Part shown: positions 54,467-63,392 of the stretch, one piece after another
Layout: each line of letters begins with the position of its first letter
Numbering within the stretch: position 1 is the first letter of the stretch
NCBI RefSeq assembly: GCF_017744695.1
Contig: NZ_JAGIAS010000009.1
Location: 186,001 to 250,000 of the forward strand
Direction of reading: 5' to 3'
Length of the DNA: 64,000 nt
Source of the DNA: Dyadobacter sp.
GTDB lineage: Bacteria > Bacteroidota > Bacteroidia > Cytophagales > Spirosomataceae
The notes under the pieces: model-generated
The model's database searches: none
Seen by the model: only the letters and a program-made list of their open reading frames with translations
Told to the model about the DNA's origin: nothing
Program-made: the position numbers and the translations under genes

Positions 54467-55699
54467 CTAATAAGCATAAAACACAGCAAATTCATATATG
54501 TATCCTGATGGAAGCGTAGCTACCTCATTATTGTTTTTCGAGTAAAAATGATCATCAATACTGCTATTCCAATACCTATGAATCGGAACGGCATTATTTA
54601 TTGCTTGATTGTAGGCATAAAAAGCAATTCCTTCGTACGTGTAGGCTGGGTTGCCACTGACGTCACTTTGATTAAGGGTGTAGAAATGATCTCCAAGACT
54701 AGCTCCACCGTGAAAGTATCGGTAAACAGGGACTGTTCCCGCTACTTGTGTCGAAAAAGCATAAAACGCTATACCTTCATAGATATAGTCATTATTTGAT
54801 CCGTTACCTTTTTCGTTAATGTTAGCAGTATAAAGATGGTCTTTAGAACCGTTTCTACTGAAGTATCTGTAAATTGGTACAGAACCCGCTACCGGGGGAT
54901 TTTCTGGATACAAAAATTGCGCAGTTAGTATGTCATTACTCGATAGTGCCGTTGCTCCAAAATTACATTCACCTCCATTCATTAATGAATTTGCGTCCGT
55001 TCCGGTCGGCGTTCCAAATATATGCTGCAGCGACCCCTGCCAATTGCCTTCATTGGTCTCTCCAATACTTGACCAATTTGTATGAGCAAATCCAATTGCG
55101 TGTCCAAGTTCATGTGTAATCGTGCGCCGTCTTTGCAAAGTGCTAAAACTAGCAACCACGTTAACATTTATATTTATCCTATTTCCTGCCTGTCCGTTTA
55201 TTGGGGTATATGCGTTTCCGCAAGTATTGGAACCTAGATCACTATTGTATATAGCTATGTCTGCATCGCTTCCTGTTACGAGTGTCAGATTAACTCTACA
55301 ACCGGGGACGTTATTCCAATTAGCTATCGCAGCAGTTATATCATTTGTATAGGCACTCATTGATGGATCAATACGAACCGTCACAAATGGCTGTTCATTA
55401 TATCCTATATAATTACTTACACCATACTGCTGCACCCGCCCGTTACGATTATTTAGAGTATCTGGCACAACCGATTTGTCAAACAACATATCTCCATCTA
55501 CCAGAAAATCGTTTCCGATATCCTTGATCTCCGAATCTTTGAACCCCAATGATTTAATGTAACTATAAACTTTTTGAGATGTTTGGGCCTGGTTGGGCTT
55601 TTCTACTTGAACTTCTTCATTCTTAATAGTCGAAATTTCATTTTCTTGACAGGAAAACAAACCCGCTAACGCGATTACACTTAATACAAGCTGTTTCAT
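54467..55699 (-). CDS. Metzincin-type metalloprotease lipoprotein with DUF5648 repeats
   Basis: I set the start at ATG 55699 (MKQLVLSVIALAGLFSC), giving a lipobox at Cys17; a longer frame from 55780 adds 27 residues with no signal function. The catalytic domain (about 90-250) carries the zinc motif HELGHAIGFAH at residues 196-206, matching HExxHxxGxxH of metzincins and the M57-like family, plus a likely Met-turn in ANSLMNGGE. Three C-terminal repeats of about 43 residues (from about 274), each with PIYRYF-type and YEGIAFYAY-type ends, are DUF5648 modules, often found on secreted proteins and possibly binding the surface. It stands alone and is AT-rich, which hints at recent acquisition. Confidence 0.9.
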   Translation of the reverse strand: MKQLVLSVIALAGLFSCQENEISTIKNEEVQVEKPNQAQTSQKVYSYIKSLGFKDSEIKDIGNDFLVDGDMLFDKSVVPDTLNNRNGRVQQYGVSNYIGYNEQPFVTVRIDPSMSAYTNDITAAIANWNNVPGCRVNLTLVTGSDADIAIYNSDLGSNTCGNAYTPINGQAGNRININVNVVASFSTLQRRRTITHELGHAIGFAHTNWSSIGETNEGNWQGSLQHIFGTPTGTDANSLMNGGECNFGATALSSNDILTAQFLYPENPPVAGSVPIYRYFSRNGSKDHLYTANINEKGNGSNNDYIYEGIAFYAFSTQVAGTVPVYRYFHGGASLGDHFYTLNQSDVSGNPAYTYEGIAFYAYNQAINNAVPIHRYWNSSIDDHFYSKNNNEVATLPSGYIYEFAVFYAY

Positions 55700-55742
55700 A
55701 CTTTTTTTGTTGTTGAGTTGAGAATTGAAAAATTTTACATTT

Positions 55743-55762
55743 ATAAGCGTTACGTCGCTTAT
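55743..55762. promoter_or_regulatory. Inverted repeat upstream of the metalloprotease gene
   Basis: ATAAGCG (55743-55749) and CGCTTAT (55756-55762) form a 7-base inverted repeat with a 6-base spacer, about 45-65 bases before the ATG at 55699. It fits a regulator site or leader hairpin. Confidence 0.4.
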
Positions 55763-56539
55763 GGTTACATAGTAATGCAATGTAATAGTTATTTTATAAA
55801 CTTAGAATTAATTTATACAAAACTTGAAAACTTATTTGACTGCACATTTAAATCGCGACGCGGAAGATTGGTTACTACACGGAACCTATTAAAGCCTTAT
55901 TGAGAGCGTCGCATGACAGAATTGCGATCAATCAAGCGTTCGCCGAATGTGGAGCATCGAAGGAAACGAGTGCATTTACAAGCTGTACATTGAAGCCTTC
56001 AATCACATGGATTACGTTCAAGCCGTCGTATTTACCTTCCAGCGTAAACATCTAATTTGATTTGCTAATGACTTACACCGCCCATTTTCTGACACGCGGC
56101 GACACTGAGATATTATCCCAACGGCATATAGAAGTCTATGGAGACCAATATTGACGCTTGGCCAGCACGTGACAGCAACGGAGTAATCTGTGTCCTATCT
56201 TATATTTGACAAGACTTGTTTAATATAACTGTTCTTGAAGAGCGGCCGGAAAATTAGATTTTCTTTGTGCTGGTATTTTATACTTATTTTGAAGTACGAT
56301 GACTTATGTTGTTCCTCGTTTGTTTATTGAAATTATTGATAATATGTGCGTGATAAGTTTTGTATCGGAAGGTAATAGGCCATAAATACAGATAAAAATC
56401 TATAATTAAAATTAACAAAAGCCGCATTTGGAGCAATCTGATATGGTTTATCAGTTGTTTGGAGATAGTATTGGTTTATTGAGCAGCTCGTTAGGAAAAG
56501 CATGAGTAATGGCGGAAACTTTGTCATGGTGGAGGGTTT

Positions 56540-56803
56540 ACATCGGTGATTCCTACAACTTTCCAATAGCAGCAACGATCCTATCTACTGCGATTCATCG
56601 TGGCCCGGAGAAAAGTACCTGCCCGTCTGAAATTGCGCGCATGCTGTTTCCTGACGGCTGGCGTACCATATGAAAGAGGTACTCGCAGTAGCAATTGATT
56701 TGCACAATAGATGGAGCGTAGTCATAACACAAAAGGGTACACCTGTGTACGCCTGTCGATGTTATGAATATCAAAGGGCCGGTTCGCATTAAAATTATCT
56801 GAA
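56540..56803 (+). pseudogene. DUF3253 protein gene, decayed (two frameshifts)
   Basis: In one frame the sequence reads IAATILSTAIH and RGPEKSTCPSEIARM, ending in a stop at 56672-56674 after GWRTI. One frame over, from 56671, it continues as KEVLAVAIDLHNRW and VVITQKGTPV; back in the first frame from 56756 it ends with NIKGPVRIKII and TGA 56801-56803. Joined, these three parts give the DUF3253 pattern (CPSE-VAR, WR, ITQKG-V, KGPIRI) over about 80 residues. Two single-base shifts therefore break the gene. No valid start is seen; the region 55700-56540 to its left contains nothing else recognisable beyond the metalloprotease leader. Confidence 0.7.
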
Positions 56804-56828
56804 CCGGCCAGTCGCTGCATGTCAGACA

Positions 56829-58394
56829 TCAAAAATTAGCGGCCTTACCGGTGTCAAACCAAAGGCGAGTTGCGATGTCATCCTTCGCGCCAGCTCCCAT
56901 TTTGGTTACCGCATCGGCAACCGCAGCGGTATTACCCGTTCGCTCCGCGTTGTCAAAAGGCATTCTTTTTATAAATTCTCCCGCAGGAATAACTCCCCAG
57001 GTTGGGTTGCTGGCGTTTTTGGCGGCAGAAGGGATTTTGGGATAGCCTGTTCTCCTGAAATCTACCCAGGATTCGAGCGTATTGGTGAAGTTGTTAATGT
57101 ACTTCTGAGTAATGATCTTTTCCAGTTTCAATTCGTTTGAGTCGTTGTTGTCCCATGCCACGGTAATGGTTGAAAGCGCGGTGAAGTTATTGCGGGCATC
57201 GACAGGATCCACATAATTGATGGGCTTGCTGGTTTTGTCAGCCAGGTAAGCATCTGCACCAGCTGCCCCCCAATCTGCAAAGGACAACTTTACGCCGTCT
57301 TCATAATTTGTTTTAGGGTCACCGGCTCCGGCCCAGCCCCTGAGTCCGGCCTCCGCTTTGAGGAAAGAGACTTCCGCAGCGGTGAAATTTCTTCTGCTGG
57401 TTACCGTGTTGAAATCTTCACTTACCTTGGAGAAAGGCACGTGATCCGCTTTGGCGTTTATGTGTCCGCCGTTCCGGATGCCTTTGTAAGGGACGGACGG
57501 ATGGTCTGCATATAAAGCCGGAGTGGCTACGGGAGCGAAATATCTAGATATCCGACCATCTTTTAAACCCACCAAAAAGGATTCCATTGCCGCACCCATT
57601 CGTGTATCATCCCATTCATAGCAAATTTGGGCTACCGGTATCTTTTGTCCCATCAGCGAATTGGTGAAATTATCTGCGTTGGTGTTGATCAAACCAGCCG
57701 GATCTTTCAAAGCTTTTTCGCCTTGAATTTTCGCCTGGGCCGGATCTACTTTTGACAAACGCATGGCCAGTCTAAGACGTAAGGAGTTAATCACTTTTTG
57801 CCATTGCGGAATGCTGCCGGCATAATTTGACGGGTCATAATCTTTGAATTCGGCATAAGTTTTTTTGGCGTTAAAATCAGTCTGGATAGAATCCAGTTGT
57901 TTAAAGAAAAGCGGGTACAAGTCGGATTCCTTGTCGTAGGGAATTGAACTGGCATTGATTCCGTATTGAGAATAAATGATGGGGCCGTGTACGGCCGTTA
58001 GTTTGGACATAGCCAAAATACGGACCAGCTTAGCCCAGGAGGCAAACAAAGGTAATTTGTTCGCTGTGGCAATTTGTATCATTTGTTTTGTAGGAGCCAT
58101 GACGTTGCTGTATTCCCGCCCCCAAAATGAATTCCAGGTGATGCTGTAAGTGCTGTTATTAACATTATTGAGAAAAATCGAAGGAGTGCCCATATACCCA
58201 AGCCAATTGTCAGCAGAAAGGTCTTCTTCGGTCTGATGCCCGTTGAGGTTGAAGATCACCAGGGGAAAACGGGGGCCTAGCTGACCGAAATTTGGAGTTG
58301 TTCTTGGGTCGACATCTGGCTCCACCTCGACAGACTTTTTAGAACAAGCAGCAAGCGCAATCAGAGTCACAAATGCGACAAATATCTTTTTCAT
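56829..58394 (-). CDS. SusD-like surface lipoprotein (SusD_2 type)
   Basis: A 521-residue lipoprotein with lipobox Cys17 (LIALAAC, then Ser-Lys). It belongs to the divergent SusD-like_2 group: NWLGYMGTPSIFLNNVNNSTYSITW near the start, WAKLVRILAMSKLTAVHGPIIYSQYG, YPLFFKQLDSIQTDFN, INSLRLRLAMRLSKVDPAQAK and AEVSFLKAEAGLRGWAGAG. The C-terminus has QKYINNFTNTLESWVDFRRTGYPKI. It begins 17 bases after the SusC stop on the same strand. Ligand unknown. The DUF3253 remnant ends 25 bases from its stop codon on the other strand. Confidence 0.92.
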   Translation of the reverse strand: MKKIFVAFVTLIALAACSKKSVEVEPDVDPRTTPNFGQLGPRFPLVIFNLNGHQTEEDLSADNWLGYMGTPSIFLNNVNNSTYSITWNSFWGREYSNVMAPTKQMIQIATANKLPLFASWAKLVRILAMSKLTAVHGPIIYSQYGINASSIPYDKESDLYPLFFKQLDSIQTDFNAKKTYAEFKDYDPSNYAGSIPQWQKVINSLRLRLAMRLSKVDPAQAKIQGEKALKDPAGLINTNADNFTNSLMGQKIPVAQICYEWDDTRMGAAMESFLVGLKDGRISRYFAPVATPALYADHPSVPYKGIRNGGHINAKADHVPFSKVSEDFNTVTSRRNFTAAEVSFLKAEAGLRGWAGAGDPKTNYEDGVKLSFADWGAAGADAYLADKTSKPINYVDPVDARNNFTALSTITVAWDNNDSNELKLEKIITQKYINNFTNTLESWVDFRRTGYPKIPSAAKNASNPTWGVIPAGEFIKRMPFDNAERTGNTAAVADAVTKMGAGAKDDIATRLWFDTGKAANF

Positions 58395-58411
58395 GTAAAT
58401 GATTTTATGTT

Positions 58412-61400
58412 TTAAAATGAAAACTTAAGGTTTAACCCGTATGATCTCGTCGATGGCATACCAAACACATCCGCGGATTGCAGCGAGTTGCTGGTGCTCA
58501 TGGCCTGTTCGGGATCGAAAGGCGCCTTTTTGTAAAAGAAAAGTAAATTCCGACCAACTAGGGATATGGAAGCATCTTTGAATATTAGTTTTGCCGTTCT
58601 GGATTTGATTGTATAGCCCACGACAAACTGTCCCAGCCTGACGTTCGTTCTGGAAAATACATAGGGCTCCATGATTCTATTCCGATCACCCAAGGCAGAA
58701 AAATAGGTGTATGGTTCAATCGAAGTAACGGCCGCCCCATCGACTCCCACTGCATGAATAGCTATTTTTTCGCCATCTCTTACGGCCGCAGTCCTCTCAC
58801 TCACCCCGTATGAGTCCAGAAATGCTTCTGTTTTAGATAATACCACTCCACCAAATTTCCCGTTTACGAGAACACTGGCAAAGAAGTTACGATAATGAAA
58901 GTTGTTCTTCCATCCCAGCAGAAATTTGGGATTGACATTGCCCACTTTTGCCGGAGTATCTTCTTTGGTTGGAAAACCTGCGGAAGACAAAATGATCTGT
59001 CCGTCGGCGTTTCGGGCAAATTGATAGATGTACAAGTCGTTGATCGATCCGCCGGCTTTGCTCAGCGATGTAAAACCTTCATTGTCGCTACCTATCTGAT
59101 ACGAAGGATAAGGCGCGACCAGTTCGATAATTTTGTTTTGATTCTGCGAAGTATTAAGCGAAGTAGTCCACGTGAAGCGATCTGTGCGGAACGCCTCAGC
59201 ATTCAAGGTCAGTTCAAATCCTTTGTTGGTGATTTTTCCGGCATTAAAGTACATGATGGCTACTCCCGACCCCGGAGGTCCCGGCAAAAGAAGAAATTGA
59301 TTGGTACTCCAACTATTATATATTGTAAAGTCCAGTCCCAGCTTGTCCTTGAAAAAATAGGCTTCAATTCCATATTCATTGGTAACAACTTTCTCGGGTT
59401 TGAGCTTCGAGAAGGCCGCACGCGTCACGACGTTGAGGCCACCCGGGCCATTTGGGCCACCCGCCCCGCCATTGGTAATTAATGCGCTCTCAATGTTGTA
59501 AGGCACCTCATTTGTTGTTTGTGACAACGAAGCTCTTGCCTTCAATAGTGATATCGCATCAGGTAAATGAGCCATTTTGCTGATGATCGCAGCTCCACCA
59601 ACGGACAGATTGAGATTCGACTGACTACCGATAAAGTCCCGGGTAGAAGGCCAGTTATTACGTCCTGCCAGATCCAGAAAGAGTAAATCCTTAAATCCGA
59701 CAGACAGATTGGCAAACGCCCCCTTTTTGGTCATTTTACTATAACGTGCGTCGTTATTAAACATCACATTGTAGGGCATGTTCGCAAATGTGAATACGTT
59801 TGGATATTGCAGCGATACAGTTCCATTGTTAACGGTCATGCCATCATAGAATATGTTCTCCTGGTAGCTGAGACCTGCGAGTGCATTTAAACTGAGTTTA
59901 CCAAAGCTTTTGTTGTAAGTGAAAATGCCGTCGGTATAAATGGATTGATCAGTATATGCTGCGTAGTTCCAGGTCCCGTTGGGGCTGACACTTACAGCAT
60001 TGCCTGCCGCTGCGTAGCGCTTATCGTCCAAAACGTTGTTGTAATCGATATTGCCCCGTACTTCAAATTTTAGATTCTTTATGATATCGTAGGAGATTTT
60101 TGCATTTGCAATGATCCTTTTGGAGGATTGTAGCTTGGAGTTTTTGTTAATTTCCCAATAAGGATTATTTTGCTTTTCTTCCGTCGAATACCAGTTCATC
60201 ATGTACAAATTCCTGATTGGATTGAACACGGCGTAATTGGCTTTGTAGCTGTTGAAGTCACGCTCCCTGGCAAACAAATATAAACCTGTGAGCGGGTTGT
60301 TATCGTAACCTGCACCCGGCCGGTTCCTGGATACTTCCGAGGACAGAATCACGCCTGAACTTAGTGTAATCTTGTCATGCAGCAGCTTGGTACTTTGTCT
60401 GAACGAAAAGTTATTTTTATGGTAGCTGCTTGTGGGCATTACGCCCGTCGAAGAAACATTAGCGTAGGAAAAGTAGACATTTGTTTTGGCGTTCCCTCCT
60501 GCGATTGATACTGCGTTTGCAGCTGTTATGCCCGTCTGGAAAAAGTCCTTAATATAGTCTTTCTGGTAGTCGTCTGATTTGACAACCGCTGTTCCAACGG
60601 GAGTCCAGTTATAATCGTTACCGGTCGTTCCATAACGATACTGGAATTTGGGAAGGCCGGATACCTGTTCGAAAACTGTACTTGAATTAAGGTCCACGGA
60701 TATCTTGCCTTCCTTACCCTTTTTAGTTGTGATCAGGACGACACCGTTAGCGCCTTGGCTGCCATAAAGGATGGAGGCATTGGCCCCCTTCAATACGTTG
60801 ATGCGATCAATATCCGATGGGTTAATCATGGAAAGACCATCTCCGCCATCTGTTCCACCAAAAGAGCCTGGTTGGTCACCCTTGTTGTTGACCATGGGAA
60901 TACCATCGATCACATACAGTGGCTCACTGGATCCTTGGAGCGATCTGCTCCCACGTAGTAAAGCCCTTGTCGAACCACCAACACCGGAGCTGTTTACTTT
61001 AATGTCAAGACCCGCTATCTTACCGTTGAGCGCATCAACAAAATTTATATTAGCCGCGCTACGCAATTCATCACCACTAATCTGCTGTGTGGCATAGGTC
61101 AACGTCTTTCTCTCTCTTTGGATACCAAGGGTAGTAAAAACAATCTCTTTCTGAGTATCAACATCAGGTTCGAGCGACACGCTGACCGTAGTCATGGAAC
61201 CGGTGATCTGAACTTCTTTGGTAATGTACCCTTTCATAGAAACAACCAACGTATCATTTGATGCCAGACTAGTAGAAAAATCTCCGCTTGCATCCGAGCT
61301 GATCGCTTTGGCGGGGCCTTTTGAAACGATAATTGCGCCGGACAATCCCGCACCTCTTTCGTCAATGACCTTACCGGTGATACGCCGCTCCTGGGCATAT

Positions 61401-61471
61401 ACCTTTGATAAAATGAACACCCAACAAACCAAAATGTGCAATCCAGCTTTTAATTTTTTCAGCATATTCAA
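58412..61471 (-). CDS. SusC/RagA TonB-dependent outer-membrane transporter
   Basis: The 1019-residue protein starts at ATG 61471 (a second ATG lies at 61465), with a signal peptide ending VYAQ at 27 and a CarboxypepD_reg-like domain (about 30-105). In place of VVGYGT it has IVFTTLGIQRERKTL, a variant seen in SusC proteins that pair with SusD_2-type lipoproteins. The plug includes ILYGSQGANGVVLITTKKG and the barrel ends in LNLKFSF. The transporter and its SusD form a two-gene unit. The divergent AraC regulator at 62114 is a plausible controller. Confidence 0.94.
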   Translation of the reverse strand: MNMLKKLKAGLHILVCWVFILSKVYAQERRITGKVIDERGAGLSGAIIVSKGPAKAISSDASGDFSTSLASNDTLVVSMKGYITKEVQITGSMTTVSVSLEPDVDTQKEIVFTTLGIQRERKTLTYATQQISGDELRSAANINFVDALNGKIAGLDIKVNSSGVGGSTRALLRGSRSLQGSSEPLYVIDGIPMVNNKGDQPGSFGGTDGGDGLSMINPSDIDRINVLKGANASILYGSQGANGVVLITTKKGKEGKISVDLNSSTVFEQVSGLPKFQYRYGTTGNDYNWTPVGTAVVKSDDYQKDYIKDFFQTGITAANAVSIAGGNAKTNVYFSYANVSSTGVMPTSSYHKNNFSFRQSTKLLHDKITLSSGVILSSEVSRNRPGAGYDNNPLTGLYLFARERDFNSYKANYAVFNPIRNLYMMNWYSTEEKQNNPYWEINKNSKLQSSKRIIANAKISYDIIKNLKFEVRGNIDYNNVLDDKRYAAAGNAVSVSPNGTWNYAAYTDQSIYTDGIFTYNKSFGKLSLNALAGLSYQENIFYDGMTVNNGTVSLQYPNVFTFANMPYNVMFNNDARYSKMTKKGAFANLSVGFKDLLFLDLAGRNNWPSTRDFIGSQSNLNLSVGGAAIISKMAHLPDAISLLKARASLSQTTNEVPYNIESALITNGGAGGPNGPGGLNVVTRAAFSKLKPEKVVTNEYGIEAYFFKDKLGLDFTIYNSWSTNQFLLLPGPPGSGVAIMYFNAGKITNKGFELTLNAEAFRTDRFTWTTSLNTSQNQNKIIELVAPYPSYQIGSDNEGFTSLSKAGGSINDLYIYQFARNADGQIILSSAGFPTKEDTPAKVGNVNPKFLLGWKNNFHYRNFFASVLVNGKFGGVVLSKTEAFLDSYGVSERTAAVRDGEKIAIHAVGVDGAAVTSIEPYTYFSALGDRNRIMEPYVFSRTNVRLGQFVVGYTIKSRTAKLIFKDASISLVGRNLLFFYKKAPFDPEQAMSTSNSLQSADVFGMPSTRSYGLNLKFSF

Positions 61472-61580
61472 TTTCAGCGTATACTTTTTGTTTTACGAAG
61501 TTTGGTTTATTGAAGGGGTTTTAACATCAAACTCATTATGACGTAATTTGTATATGGCTGATTTTCAGGCCCTGGTTGTC

Positions 61581-61616
61581 AAAAAAAATCGAAGTGGCAA
61601 AAAACCACTTCGATTT
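61581..61616 (-). terminator. Orphan minus-strand terminator
   Basis: AAATCGAAGTGG (61586-61597) pairs with 61605-61616 around a 7-base loop. On the minus strand the stem is followed by a run of eight T, a classic intrinsic terminator; on the plus strand the tail is ACAAC. The only minus-strand coding trace upstream of it is the DUF7660-like remnant at 61818-61973. Confidence 0.75.
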
Positions 61617-61817
61617 ACAACAAAGATATGTTTAAACATCAAAAATTGGGAGTCCTATAAACTTCACGTCAATTTAGATTTGGTGTCCCTGACTTATAGA
61701 TTTCTATTTAATTCGTATGCTATATTTTGAATGCAGTGACTTTTGAAAGCGGATAAATAAAAAAGTAACCATTAAAATGAGGTTTTTGTAGAGAGAAATG
61801 GGGAAAACTAATTCACC

Positions 61818-61973
61818 TCAGTGGCTCGTCGAACTTATCAAAGCCAGGAAGTCGGCAAGGATCCTGTTTTCCCAGTTTTGAGGGTTCTCCGCTAAGTCCT
61901 CCCTAAGCGCATGTGCAAATCGGACGAAGGTCGCCCGGTCGGATACTTTCGCGTTCCCTTCTACAAGTTGCTG
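61818..61973 (-). pseudogene. DUF7660-like gene remnant
   Basis: On the minus strand a frame without a start codon encodes FVRFAHALREDLAENP followed by NWENRILADFLAL and stops soon after. This matches the N-terminal half of small DUF7660-type proteins (F-x-L-x-x-D-L, NPxxWEN, LxxFLxA). The expected second half with a WxEDMDGYY-like segment is absent in all frames, and the start is lost, so the gene is a remnant. The terminator at 61581-61616 would have belonged to it. The rest of the 642-base gap between susC and the AraC gene is AT-rich with no other gene. Confidence 0.55.
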
Positions 61974-62113
61974 CTACTAAAACTAAATTACCTTAAATTA
62001 TCAGCGTTTAGGCTCACTCGCCCTGTTTTGATCTTTGTTCAGCCGTGTTAATGGACTTCGAAGCGCGGAGGGAGAATGCTATATCGTCAATAAAATTTTA
62101 AGAATTCCTCGTT

Positions 62114-63238
62114 GTGCAATTCTCTTTGTTTGATGTCATCGTCTTGATCGGGGTACTTCAAGGTCTAATTGTGAGTATCCAGCTCTTTCGTCGTAATCGG
62201 AGCAGCGCGGACCAGTTGCTGGCCTGGATTTTAATTACGACTGTCCTTTTGAACTGTAAAATATTGCTGCATACACTGGGCCTTTGGAATACTCGTTTTT
62301 TTCGCTATTTCCCGTTGGCTGTCGACCTGACTATCCAACCACTGCTGTATTTGTACGTAGTTTCTATTACCGGGTCCTCACCCAAACTCCCGCGACGGGC
62401 CATACTCCACCTTTTACCTTCTTTCTTGTTAATGGCTCACGCTTTACTGGTGTATGTGTGCGTGCTGCCGCTTGACGACTTTTCAGAGAAGAGTAAGGTA
62501 GCTGCCGCGCTTGCCTATAATTCTGTCAAAGAAATTGAAGACTACTTGTCTGTTTTCTCCTTTGGGATCTATTTGTTTCTCAGTATCAGGCGTCTGAAAA
62601 TGTACAGATCCTGGCTGAATGATACGATCTCTGATAGCTCATACCCGACCTACGGTTGGTTGAGAAATCTGTTGCTGCTCATAAGCGGATTAACGATACT
62701 ATTACTCGCCAACATTACGCTGGATTATGGAATCAACTACGGGCAAGCCAATTTTTTCCATTGGCAGTTGTTTTATTTTCTGATGACGGTGATCATCTAT
62801 TACATCGGTTTTCAGGCAAGCAAACAAACGAATTTGCCTCTGCAAGCAACTGTCATTGTGAGTAAGGCAGACCAGATCGCGCCGGTGTCGCCGGAAAAAC
62901 TTCCGCAGATTTACACGGCGATTGAAGTGTTATTGGAAAAAGAGAAGATATATCGAAATCCAACGATCACGCTTACAGAAATGGCCCGGCGACTGGACGT
63001 ATCGCCCAACGTATTGTCTTTCACAATCAGTAAGTGTTACGAAAAGAGCTTTCGCGACCTTATCAATGAACACCGGGTAGAGGAAGTAAAAGACAAGCTT
63101 GTTAGTGGTCGTTTATCCCACCTGTCGATTCTCGGAATCGCGTTGGACTCGGGTTTTAATTCCGAAGCGAGCTTCTACCGGGTGTTCAAAAAACACACCA
63201 ACTGCTCCCCCAAAGAGTTCCAGGAGCAGCACAGCTAA
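62114..63238 (+). CDS. AraC-family regulator with membrane-spanning N-terminus
   Basis: The start is GTG 62114 (MQFSLFDVIVLIGVLQG), since no ATG precedes the first helix. About seven hydrophobic helices between residues 5 and 240 (for example LFDVIVLIGVLQGLIVSIQL, LLAWILITTVLLNCKILL, IYLFLSIRRLKM, LLLLISGLTILLLANITL) anchor the protein in the inner membrane. A cytoplasmic C-terminal AraC DNA-binding domain (about 270-374: LTEMARRLDVSPNVLSFTISK, ILGIALDSGFNSEASFYRVFKKHTNCSPKEF) follows. This architecture is common in Bacteroidota beside Sus-type or peptidase genes and may sense a membrane or periplasmic cue. It is divergent from the susC at 61471 and upstream of the PIG-L gene. Confidence 0.92.
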   Translation: MQFSLFDVIVLIGVLQGLIVSIQLFRRNRSSADQLLAWILITTVLLNCKILLHTLGLWNTRFFRYFPLAVDLTIQPLLYLYVVSITGSSPKLPRRAILHLLPSFLLMAHALLVYVCVLPLDDFSEKSKVAAALAYNSVKEIEDYLSVFSFGIYLFLSIRRLKMYRSWLNDTISDSSYPTYGWLRNLLLLISGLTILLLANITLDYGINYGQANFFHWQLFYFLMTVIIYYIGFQASKQTNLPLQATVIVSKADQIAPVSPEKLPQIYTAIEVLLEKEKIYRNPTITLTEMARRLDVSPNVLSFTISKCYEKSFRDLINEHRVEEVKDKLVSGRLSHLSILGIALDSGFNSEASFYRVFKKHTNCSPKEFQEQHS

Positions 63239-63280
63239 GCTCTCACCTTACATTTTGCTAGTACAAAACGCTTTGTAACG

Positions 63281-63306
63281 ACCTCTCAAATTTCATTTTG
63301 AGAGGT
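63281..63306 (+). terminator. Intrinsic terminator after the membrane AraC gene
   Basis: ACCTCTCAAA (63281-63290) pairs perfectly with 63297-63306 around a 6-base loop. The T-tract is short (TTCCT), so efficiency is uncertain. Confidence 0.65.
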
Positions 63307-63392
63307 TTCCTGGCATTTTGTTCCCTTGTTTTACAGAAAAATCGATGGGTACACGTTTGCCCGGAGCAACTAATTTCTCAACCGTCTTAGCT

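Noticed and set aside
55949-56058. A 36-codon plus-strand frame (begins MWSIEGNECIYKLY)
   Set aside because: Too short, no family match and no promoter or ribosome site; chance or a very old remnant cannot be separated.
61548-61730. A 60-codon plus-strand frame upstream of the AraC gene
   Set aside because: It runs through the minus-strand terminator hairpin and has no ribosome site or protein-like pattern.
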